A stretch of DNA of 64,000 nt. Origin: JAJVHZ01 sp041395385. Its GTDB lineage: Bacteria > Pseudomonadota > Gammaproteobacteria > JAJPIJ01. Shown here piece after piece: positions 53,466 to 62,908 of the stretch; the stretch's first letter is position 1, and every line of letters begins with the position of its first letter. Under the pieces are notes generated by a model. That model was given only the letters and a program-made list of their open reading frames with translations, was not told the DNA's origin and made no database searches. The position numbers were made by a program, and so were the translations under genes. The stretch spans positions 164,595 through 228,594 of the forward strand of contig JAWLAN010000008.1 in assembly GCA_041395385.1 (NCBI GenBank). Reading direction: 5' to 3'.

Positions 53466-54439
53466 CCCAGGCGCACCCGCGGATCGACGAACGTATAGGA
53501 GATGTCGGTCAGCAGCAGCCCTAGCACGTACAGCAGCGAGCCCAGGAAGACCATGGCGCGCACGATGGCGAAGTCCTGGTTCTGTATGGCCTCGATCGTG
53601 TAACTGCCCAGGCCGGGGATGCCGAAGAACGACTCCATGATGAGGCTGCCGAGGAACAGCGACGGGAGAACGACTACCAGCCCGGTGAGCACGGGGATCA
53701 TGGCGTTGCCCAGCAGGTGCCGGAACAGCACGACCCGATCGGTGAGTCCCTTGGCGCGTGCCGTGCGGATGAAATCACGGCCCTGCTCCTCCAGGAAATA
53801 GGTGCGATAGACGCGCACGCCCGCGCCCATGCCGCCGATGACCCCGATGAACACCGGCAAGGCCACGAAGCGCCACGCGTCCATGCCGTCGCCGAACCCG
53901 GAGATCGGCGCCAGGCGCCAGACCTTGCCGATGAGGTACTGACCGCCTATGACGTAGAACAGCAGCGAGATCGACATCAGGACGATGCAGGTCACCAGGG
54001 CGAACAGATCGATGTAGGTCGCCCGGAACATCACGATCAGCAGCGCGATGCCCACCTCGACGACCAGCGCGATGATCAGTGTCGGCACCGCGATCGCGAG
54101 ACTCGGCCCCATGCGCTGACTTATGTCGTGTCCGATGTCCCGTCCCCCGTCGGAGGAACCGAAATCGAGGACGAACAGCCGCAGTGATTTCTGGTAGAAC
54201 AGCGTTTCCGTGAGTTTTCCCGTACCGCGGGCCGCGGCATTGAACAGCATCGGGCGATCGTAGCCGTGCTGCTGCTTCCAGCTCGCAACCATCTCCGGCG
54301 TCACGTGCTTGGCGCCCAGCGCGAGCCGCGCCATGTCCTCGGGCGTGTTGACGAAGAAAAAAAGGCAGAAGGTGATGAGATTCACGCCGATGAGGATCGG
54401 TACCGCGTAGAGGCACCGGCGGAGGATGTACGCGGTCAT
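53462..54439 (-). CDS. yejB: peptide ABC transporter permease (YejB/OppB-like)
   Basis: A 325-residue inner-membrane permease. It starts MTAYILRRCLYAVPILIGVNLITF, typical of OppB/DppB, and has six hydrophobic helices. The coupling region reads DFIRTARAKGLTDRVVLFRHLLGNAMIPVLT. The C-terminus is typical (LLLTDISYTFVDPRVRLG). The ATG at 54439 overlaps the upstream binding-protein stop by 4 bp and its stop overlaps the next permease, so three genes are tightly coupled. Confidence 0.9.
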   Translation of the reverse strand: MTAYILRRCLYAVPILIGVNLITFCLFFFVNTPEDMARLALGAKHVTPEMVASWKQQHGYDRPMLFNAAARGTGKLTETLFYQKSLRLFVLDFGSSDGGRDIGHDISQRMGPSLAIAVPTLIIALVVEVGIALLIVMFRATYIDLFALVTCIVLMSISLLFYVIGGQYLIGKVWRLAPISGFGDGMDAWRFVALPVFIGVIGGMGAGVRVYRTYFLEEQGRDFIRTARAKGLTDRVVLFRHLLGNAMIPVLTGLVVVLPSLFLGSLIMESFFGIPGLGSYTIEAIQNQDFAIVRAMVFLGSLLYVLGLLLTDISYTFVDPRVRLG

Positions 54440-56592
54440 AACGCGGTCGCCCGCTGGCGCCGGCGATAGACCCGGATGGCCGGAAGCAGACCCGCGGCGA
54501 GTACCGCCGCGAACCACGCGACGGGCTGCCAGATCGGCGCGTTCCACTGCGATCGACGCTCGGCGCGCAGGTCCGCATCCACGCGCCTGTACTTCAGCGT
54601 GTTGCGCGCCATGAGATTGGGTTTGGCGTTGGCGTACCAGGAATGCATCAGCGTGTAGCCGGTGGGATGGAAGCCCCAAAGCCACGGTCCGTCGCGACGG
54701 GCGATCTCGACCATGCTGTCGATGATGCGCTGCCGCTCGCGGCTGTTGTCCATGTGCCGCATCTGCTCGAACAGCCGATCGAATTCACGATTCGAATAGT
54801 TGGCCGCGTTCTCGCCCGCGTATCGCACCTTCGCCTGGCCCCCGGCCAGCAGGAACAGGAAATTCTCCGGATCCGGATAGTCGGCATTCCATCCGAACTG
54901 GAAGATCTGGGCATTGCCGCGCGCGAGCTTGTCCTGGAAGCGGTTGAAATCGGAGTCGCGGACGACGAGCTGTATGCCCAGCTTGCCGAACTGCTTGCGC
55001 CACCAGTCGAGCATCGATCTGAAATCCGGACCGGAGGCCGAGGTGTCGAAATACAGGACCAGCGCTCGCCCGGTCGCCGGATCGCGTCCGCCGGGATAGC
55101 CCGCCTCGGCCAACAGGTCCCTGGCCTCCTCCAGCGTCCGCCGCTGCGGCTGGCCGTTGCCCCAGGTGTAGACGTAGGGATTGATCGACGCCCGCCCGTC
55201 GCGCGCGCCGAAGAGGCCGGGCGGTATGGGTCCCTGCGCAGCCACGCCGCGACCGTTGCGGAAGATGCTGATGTACTCTTCCGTGTCCGCCGCGATGGCA
55301 ATGGCGCGCCGCAGATTGCGAGCCCGCTCGCCATCGCCGCCGACCACCGGATCGAGCATGTTGAATCCGACGTAGCTGGTCGAGGCGCTCACCGCCGTCA
55401 ACAGGCTGATGCCACGGCGCTGCATCTCCCCGGTCAGCGTCAGTCCGGCGCTGGTGTACTGAACCGCCTGATCGAAACTGTCGCTCGGGATCCCGGAGAT
55501 GTCGTAATAGCCCTGCAGGAACTTGCTCCAGCGCGGGATGCTCTCGGTTTCCAGACTGTAGACGGCGCGATCCACGAAGGGCATGGGCTTTCCGGCGTCT
55601 GCCAGCAGTCCCGCCGGCCCATCCTCCATCTCGCCGTCGCCGGGATAGCGCTCGCCGCGGAAATTGGGATTGCGCACCAGGACCATGCGTCGATTCGGGT
55701 TGTTCTCCGTCAGCATGTATGGTCCGGTGCCGATCGGAAACCAGTCGAGCGTGATATTGCGCTCCACCAGGCCGGGTTGCGCGTGGAAGCGATCCGCCTC
55801 CCAGGGCACGGGTGCGAAGAACGTCATCGCCTGCCAGTACAGGAACTGCGGGTACTTGCCCTTGATCGTGACCTCCCAGGTATACCGGTCGATCACACGC
55901 GCCCCGTCGAAATCGAGTTCACGCAGGTCGAGGAAGCCGCCGTAGCCGCCCGCGGGCGCGCCGGTGCGGAGTCGCCTCAGGCGGTCGGCGTATTCGCGCA
56001 GACCGACGATGTGCTCGAACATCAGGCCTGCAACGGGCGAGGCCAGCGCGGGATCCGCGAGTCGTTTGATCTGGTACACGTAATCGGCGGCCACCAGCTC
56101 ACGGGTCCCGCTGACGGGCAGATCGGCGAGCGTGTGCACGGCGGCGAGGTCCGCGGGCGCGAGCGCATGGTAGAGAAAATCTCCCTGCGGATCGCGGGCC
56201 AGCGCCGGATGGGGCTGGAACCGGGTCCCCGCCCCGAGCCTGAATCGGTACACGCTGCGGGCAATGCGATCGGCCGGCGCGTCCGCCGGCAGTTTGCGTC
56301 CGTCCGCATCCAGGTAGACAGGGGTGGGGACCTCCGTGACCGTCAGCGGCACCAGCTCGTAAGGACGACGCAGGTAGTGGTATTGCAGTGGCGGTTCGTA
56401 AACCTGCCCGATGAACTCGCCCTCGTTCTCGGCGTAGGAGCGCGCCGGATCGAGGTGCTTGGGCCGTTCCTCGAAGGAATCGTAGTAGACGTTGGCGGTG
56501 GCGTCGGCCGCCGGGTAAGGATCGTTCCACGGCGCCGCCCCAACATCGCTGGCGGCGAGGATCAGGACGGCGATGATCGTGGTCGAGCGCAT
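54436..56592 (-). CDS. yejA: extracytoplasmic peptide-binding protein with C-terminal membrane anchor (YejA-like)
   Basis: A 718-residue family-5 solute-binding protein. A signal peptide ends at about ...DVGAAPW. Family features: YYDSFEERPKHLDPARSYAENEGEFIGQVYEPP, WFPIGTGPYMLTENNPNRRMVLVRNP, NMLDPVVGGDGERARNLRRAIAIA and GWNADYPDPENFLFLL. Unusually, it ends with a hydrophobic helix (WFAAVLAAGLLPAI, about residues 693-706) followed by Arg-rich sequence, so it is predicted to stay anchored in the inner membrane. The first gene of the cluster; ATG at 56592. Confidence 0.88.
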   Translation of the reverse strand: MRSTTIIAVLILAASDVGAAPWNDPYPAADATANVYYDSFEERPKHLDPARSYAENEGEFIGQVYEPPLQYHYLRRPYELVPLTVTEVPTPVYLDADGRKLPADAPADRIARSVYRFRLGAGTRFQPHPALARDPQGDFLYHALAPADLAAVHTLADLPVSGTRELVAADYVYQIKRLADPALASPVAGLMFEHIVGLREYADRLRRLRTGAPAGGYGGFLDLRELDFDGARVIDRYTWEVTIKGKYPQFLYWQAMTFFAPVPWEADRFHAQPGLVERNITLDWFPIGTGPYMLTENNPNRRMVLVRNPNFRGERYPGDGEMEDGPAGLLADAGKPMPFVDRAVYSLETESIPRWSKFLQGYYDISGIPSDSFDQAVQYTSAGLTLTGEMQRRGISLLTAVSASTSYVGFNMLDPVVGGDGERARNLRRAIAIAADTEEYISIFRNGRGVAAQGPIPPGLFGARDGRASINPYVYTWGNGQPQRRTLEEARDLLAEAGYPGGRDPATGRALVLYFDTSASGPDFRSMLDWWRKQFGKLGIQLVVRDSDFNRFQDKLARGNAQIFQFGWNADYPDPENFLFLLAGGQAKVRYAGENAANYSNREFDRLFEQMRHMDNSRERQRIIDSMVEIARRDGPWLWGFHPTGYTLMHSWYANAKPNLMARNTLKYRRVDADLRAERRSQWNAPIWQPVAWFAAVLAAGLLPAIRVYRRRQRATAL

Positions 56593-56612
56593 GGCTTGCG
56601 ATCCGTCGGGGA

Positions 56613-56641
56613 TTATAAACCCGGCGGCGACCGGGTACACT
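56613..56641 (+). promoter_or_regulatory. candidate fabI promoter
   Basis: TTATAA (56613-56618), 17-bp spacer, TACACT (56636-56641), 35 nt before the fabI ATG. It is the best match in the short divergent gap between the binding-protein gene and fabI. Confidence 0.4.
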
Positions 56642-56676
56642 TTGAGTCAAACGGAGATCAACAGGGGGCAGCAATC

Positions 56677-57459
56677 ATGGGTTTTCTGCAAGGCAAACGC
56701 GCTCTCGTCGTCGGCGTGGCGAGCAACAAGTCCATCGCCTGGGGCATCGCCCAGGCCATGCGCCGGGAAGGCGCGGAAGTCGCGCTCAGCTACCAGACCG
56801 AGCGATTCAAGGAACGCGTCGAGGAATTCGCGCGACAGCTCGACTCGGACATCACCATGCCCTGCGACGTTGCCGAGGACGGGCAGATCGAGGCGGCGAT
56901 CGAGACGCTGGCCAAACGCTGGGATCATCTGGACATACTCGTGCACTCCCTGGCCTATGCCCCGCGCGAATGCCTGGAGGGCGAGTACATGACCACGACG
57001 ACGCGCGAGGGATTCCGGATCGCGCACGAGATAAGCTCCTACAGCTTCACCGCGCTCGCGCAGGCGGCAAGACCGATGATGAAGGGACGCAACGGCGCGC
57101 TGCTGACCCTGAGCTACATCGGGGCGGTGCGGGCGATGCCCAGTTACAATGTCATGGGGCTGGCGAAGGCGAGCCTGGAGGCGAACGTGCGCTACATGGC
57201 CCAGGACCTCGGCCCCGAGGGAACGCGCGTCAACGCGATCTCCGCCGGTCCCATCCGTACGCTCGCCGCATCCGGCGTGAAGGATCTGCGCAAGTTCCTC
57301 GAGTATGTCGAGAAGCACGCGCCCCTGCGCCGCAACGTCACGATCGAGGAGGTCGGCAACGTCGGCGCCTTCCTGTGCTCGGACCTCGCCTCGGCGGTGA
57401 CCGGCGAGATCACCTACGTCGACTGCGGCTACAACGCGATCGGGCTCGCGGAGGTCTGA
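56677..57459 (+). CDS. fabI: enoyl-[acyl-carrier-protein] reductase (NADH)
   Basis: A 260-residue short-chain dehydrogenase that completes each cycle of fatty-acid elongation. The cofactor loop is VVGVASNKSIAWGIAQA; the catalytic pair is Tyr157 and Lys164 in SYNVMGLAKASLE; AGPIRTLAASGV and the C-terminal GEITYVDCGYNAIG are typical of triclosan-target FabI. It faces ppiD, the normal arrangement in pseudomonads. A palindrome (GGCGCTGCAGCGCC) follows its stop but is no clear terminator. Confidence 0.96.
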   Translation: MGFLQGKRALVVGVASNKSIAWGIAQAMRREGAEVALSYQTERFKERVEEFARQLDSDITMPCDVAEDGQIEAAIETLAKRWDHLDILVHSLAYAPRECLEGEYMTTTTREGFRIAHEISSYSFTALAQAARPMMKGRNGALLTLSYIGAVRAMPSYNVMGLAKASLEANVRYMAQDLGPEGTRVNAISAGPIRTLAASGVKDLRKFLEYVEKHAPLRRNVTIEEVGNVGAFLCSDLASAVTGEITYVDCGYNAIGLAEV

Positions 57460-57558
57460 GGGCGCTGCAGCGCCGCGGCCCCCGCGCACCCGCCGCGCCC
57501 GGCGGAGCATGTGGCAGCGGGCGGCCGCGCGCGACCGGGGCAGGCATCCGCTTCGCGA

Positions 57559-59463
57559 CTAAAGCTTGTCGACGTAGGTGGAGATCTTCGCGCCGGCCTT
57601 CAGGGCGGCAAGGTAGTCGCGCCAGTCGTTGTTGGCGTAATTCGCAAACAGCGCCTCCCGCTCGGCCTTGCGCTTGTCCTCGTCCGGCTTCGAAAGGTCC
57701 GGCTCGGCTACCCCCGTGACACCGACGACGACGTAATCGCCCGTGCCCAGCGACAGGCCGTCGTAACGGACCTCGCCCTCGGTGGTGTAGGGGATGCGAA
57801 ACGCCAGGCGTCCCACCGCGCGACTGAGCTTGGTGTCGTCCTCGCGGGTCACCCCCTTGACCTCCGTCCACGCGAGCTGCTCGGAGCGGGCCAGGGCCTC
57901 GCGGTCCTCGCCCTTGGCGAGACGTTCCAGCAGCGCCTTGCCGCGCTCCTCGGCCTTGCGTTTCGCGAGCTCCGCGGTCACCAGCGCGACCACCTCCGCC
58001 CTTACGTCGGCGAGCGGGCGCAGGGCCGAGGGCTTGTGCTCGACGAGGCGCAGCACCAGCGCGTGCGTCGGGCCGATCTCGACCGGCTGGCTGTTCAGAC
58101 GCTCCGTGATCACCTCTCTGCTGAACGCCGCCTCGACCACCTTCGGATTGGCGAACAGCCCCTCCCCGCCGGTGCGCGTCACGAAGCCGGATTCCTTCAC
58201 GCTCAGGTTCAACGCCTTGGCTGCGGGCTCGAGGGAGTCGGAGTTCTCGTAGGTCAGCGTCGACAACTGGTCGGCCTGATCGAAGTACATCTTCTCGGCC
58301 TGCTCCTTGCGCACCGCCGCCGCGACGTCGGCGCGCGCCTCCTCAAAGGTCTTCGAGGTCGCCGCCTTGATCTCGTTGAGGCGTATGACGTGCCAGCCGA
58401 ACTCGGTGCGTATCGGGCCGCGCAGTTCGCCGGGCTGCATGGAGAAGGCGGCCTCCTCGAACTCCTTGGCCATCACGCCGCGCGCGAAGAATCCGGTCTT
58501 GCCGCCTTCCGCCTTGGAACCGACGTCGTCGGATTTCTCCATGGCGATCTCCTCGAAGGACTTGCCCGACTTGGCCTCGTTCAGATAGCCCTCTGCCAGC
58601 TCGCGCGCCGCCTCCACCTCCTCGGGCTTCGCGTCCTTCTTCACATGCACCAGGATGTGGTTGGCGCTGCGCTCCTCCGGCGTGCTGTAGGTCGCCTTGT
58701 GGGTCTCGTAGTAGTCCTTGAGAGCCTGCTCGTCGACCGCCACCTCCCTGGCCAGCTCGTCGGCTGACAATTCAACGTAGGCCAGCTTCACCAACTCCGG
58801 GGACATGAAGCGCGCGCCGTTGCGCTGGTAGTAGTCCTCGATCTCGGCCTCCGTCGGGGTGATCTGGGTCTTCAACGGTTCCGCGGCGACTGTCGCGTGC
58901 ACGACGTCGCGCCGCTGGCCTTTCAATTTCTCGACGACCTCGACCGCGGCCTGGGTGACGAAGTTGGTATCGCTTATGCCTTGGTGCAGCTGTTCCGTGG
59001 CCAAGTCCACGCGCATGCGCTCCTCGAAACCCGTCGGCGACAGCCCGAGGTCACGCAATCGATTCTCGTACAGCTGAGGGGCGAACTTGCCGTCCTTCTG
59101 AAACGCCGGGAAAAGCTGGATGGCGCCGACGAGATCGCCGTCACCGACCCGCAGACCGTGCCGCTGAGTCGCGGTCTCGAGCAGGCGATCGCTGATGAGC
59201 TTGTCGATGGTCTGCTGTTTGAGGTCCTTGCCGTCGAGCTGGCTGATGTCGCCCAGCAACGACTGCATGTAACGGCGCTGCTCCTGGTACGCACGCTCGT
59301 AATCCTGCAGACGGATCTTGGTGCCGTTCACCTTGGCGACCACGATCTCCGAGCGCTCCCGCACGTACCAGTTCACGCCCCACAGCGCGAACGGTATGAG
59401 CAGCAAGCCGAAAACGACGGTGGCAAACCAGCCTTGGGCACGATCCCGAATGTTCTGCAGCAC
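57559..59463 (-). CDS. ppiD: periplasmic folding chaperone PpiD
   Basis: A 634-residue inner-membrane-anchored periplasmic chaperone near the Sec translocon. An N-terminal transmembrane helix (about 13-31) is followed by a SurA-like chaperone region, then one parvulin domain (about 260-355: RSANHILVHVKKDA...FGWHVIRLNEI), then a C-terminal domain. The length matches E. coli PpiD (623). It is downstream of hupB and the two tRNA genes and converges with fabI, as in Pseudomonas. Confidence 0.94.
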   Translation of the reverse strand: MLQNIRDRAQGWFATVVFGLLLIPFALWGVNWYVRERSEIVVAKVNGTKIRLQDYERAYQEQRRYMQSLLGDISQLDGKDLKQQTIDKLISDRLLETATQRHGLRVGDGDLVGAIQLFPAFQKDGKFAPQLYENRLRDLGLSPTGFEERMRVDLATEQLHQGISDTNFVTQAAVEVVEKLKGQRRDVVHATVAAEPLKTQITPTEAEIEDYYQRNGARFMSPELVKLAYVELSADELAREVAVDEQALKDYYETHKATYSTPEERSANHILVHVKKDAKPEEVEAARELAEGYLNEAKSGKSFEEIAMEKSDDVGSKAEGGKTGFFARGVMAKEFEEAAFSMQPGELRGPIRTEFGWHVIRLNEIKAATSKTFEEARADVAAAVRKEQAEKMYFDQADQLSTLTYENSDSLEPAAKALNLSVKESGFVTRTGGEGLFANPKVVEAAFSREVITERLNSQPVEIGPTHALVLRLVEHKPSALRPLADVRAEVVALVTAELAKRKAEERGKALLERLAKGEDREALARSEQLAWTEVKGVTREDDTKLSRAVGRLAFRIPYTTEGEVRYDGLSLGTGDYVVVGVTGVAEPDLSKPDEDKRKAEREALFANYANNDWRDYLAALKAGAKISTYVDKL

Positions 59464-59534
59464 GTTCGTCTACCTCGCGATTCGGTCAACCCGGTGAGGG
59501 CAAAATTATCAAGGGTCTGTTGTTCGAAGCAATG

Positions 59535-59570
59535 AAAAAGGGCGCACCCTGTGTGCGCGGGAGCGCCCTT
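59535..59570 (-). terminator. intrinsic terminator after tRNA-Asp
   Basis: Minus strand: AAGGGCGC, loop region with a further CCC/GGG pair, GCGCCCTT, then a T5 run. It starts about 5 nt after the tRNA-Asp CCA end and ends the hupB-tRNA transcript before ppiD. Confidence 0.85.
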
Positions 59571-59575
59571 GCGAT

Positions 59576-59652
59576 TGGCGGAGCGGACGGGACTCGAACC
59601 CGCGACCCCCGGCGTGACAGGCCGGTATTCTAACCAACTGAACTACCGCTCC
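59576..59652 (-). tRNA. tRNA-Asp (GTC)
   Basis: 77 nt including an encoded CCA. The acceptor stem GGAGCGG pairs with CCGCTCC; the anticodon loop is CTGTCAC with anticodon GTC; the T arm GCGGGTTCGAGTCCCGT is standard. It is nearly identical to E. coli tRNA-Asp. Confidence 0.97.
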
Positions 59653-59661
59653 CAGGAATTT

Positions 59662-59737
59662 TGGTGGGTGCTGAGGGGATCGAACCCCCGACATTCGCCT
59701 TGTAAGGGCGACGCTCTCCCAGCTGAGCTAAGCACCC
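59662..59737 (-). tRNA. tRNA-Val (TAC)
   Basis: 76 nt including an encoded CCA. GGGTGCT pairs with AGCACCC; the D arm is AGCTCAGCTGGGAGAGC; the anticodon loop CTTACAA gives anticodon TAC; the T arm is GGGGGTTCGATCCCC. It lies 9 bp from tRNA-Asp and 27 bp from the hupB stop, so all three are likely co-transcribed. Confidence 0.97.
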
Positions 59738-59764
59738 AAGCGCTGCACCCGTTCCAAGGGCGCG

Positions 59765-60037
59765 CTAGTTTACGGCATCCTTCAAGGCCTTGCCAGCCTT
59801 GAAGCCCGGGATTTTCGCCGCCTTGATCTTGAGCGTCTCGCCGGTCCGCGGGTTGCGGCCGGTGCGGGCAGCACGCTTGCGAACCGTGAACGTCCCGAAG
59901 CCAACCAGAGTGACCACCTGCCCCTTCTTGAGTTCCTTCGTGATGCTTTCGAGCGTCGCATCCAGGGCCCGCGTCGCCGTTGCCTTCGAAACATCTGCAG
60001 CCTCGGCAATCTTCTCAATGAGATCTGCTTTGTTCAT
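59765..60037 (-). CDS. hupB: DNA-binding protein HU
   Basis: A 90-residue histone-like protein that bends and compacts DNA. The HU fold starts MNKADLIEKIAEAADVSKA; GFGTFTVRKRAARTGRNPRTGE is the DNA-clasping arm with the conserved RNPRTG, and KIPGFKAGKALKDAVN ends it. GGGGA precedes the ATG. A near-consensus promoter lies at 60151-60180. Position after lon is standard. Confidence 0.97.
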   Translation of the reverse strand: MNKADLIEKIAEAADVSKATATRALDATLESITKELKKGQVVTLVGFGTFTVRKRAARTGRNPRTGETLKIKAAKIPGFKAGKALKDAVN

Positions 60038-60150
60038 TATCGCTCATCCCCTTTTGGCTTGTTGTCGCTGAGTTCCATGGTGTGCGGCGGCTCGATCTTT
60101 TGCGCCGCCTTGCTTGGACGTGAGGAACTTCGATCGTCTCGAGAGAGCGC

Positions 60151-60180
60151 TTTATACCAACAGCTCTCCAAAGGCGTCAA
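60151..60180 (-). promoter_or_regulatory. sigma-70 promoter of hupB
   Basis: Minus strand: TTGACG (60175-60180), 18-bp spacer, TATAAA (60151-60156). It gives a leader of about 105 nt before hupB and would also serve the two downstream tRNA genes. Confidence 0.7.
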
Positions 60181-60204
60181 GCAAACGCAGCACGCGAGGT
60201 CGTA

Positions 60205-60218
60205 TGACGGATCCGTCA
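60205..60218. other. 14-bp perfect palindrome upstream of the hupB promoter
   Basis: TGACGGATCCGTCA, centred about 30 bp upstream of the hupB -35 and about 50 bp past the lon stop. It could be an operator for hupB, or just the stem of a weak lon 3' hairpin; no T-run follows. Confidence 0.35.
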
Positions 60219-60262
60219 ACGACTTGTCGCGCGATTGGCAGCGAGTTGTGGAAGTCGGCGAG

Positions 60263-62668
<2,406 letters not shown>

Positions 62669-62707
62669 TTCGTTGACGCGCCCTCTTACGCGGTATTGCT
62701 TAAACTG

Positions 62708-62729
62708 AGTATATCTGTAATCGACAGAT
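62708..62729 (-). promoter_or_regulatory. candidate lon promoter -10 with operator-like inverted repeat
   Basis: TATACT on the minus strand (62708-62713) lies 40 nt before the lon ATG. Touching it is the perfect inverted repeat ATCTGT-AATCG-ACAGAT (62713-62729), which would occupy the -35/-10 spacer. No good -35 and no heat-shock (CTTGAA/CCCCAT) promoter is visible. Confidence 0.35.
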
Positions 62730-62848
62730 TGGCGAGCGACGGCAGCGTCACAGCGCACTGCCCCGGGCCCAGTGGCTGACTGGATGCGGGTACGGTGAGG
62801 CAAGCAACAAACAAACCACCACGAGGATCAGGTTGGGGTCGCTGGCGG

Positions 62849-62876
62849 AAAAATCAAGGGGGGCGACGCCCCCCTC
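62849..62876 (-). terminator. intrinsic terminator after clpX
   Basis: Minus strand GAGGGGGGC, GTC loop, GCCCCCC, then TTGATTTTT. It is a strong 7-bp all-GC stem about 33 nt past the clpX stop, separating clpX from lon. Confidence 0.85.
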
Positions 62877-62908
62877 GGATGACTGCTGTCGCGCCGGTCG
62901 TGGACGCG

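Noticed and set aside
57461..57475. Palindrome GGCGCTGCAGCGCC as a fabI terminator
   Set aside because: No loop and no T-run; a stem could form only weakly. It may be chance in GC-rich DNA.
62669..62850. Heat-shock (sigma-32) promoter for lon
   Set aside because: No CTTGAA with CCCCAT at 13-15 bp can be found in the clpX-lon gap.
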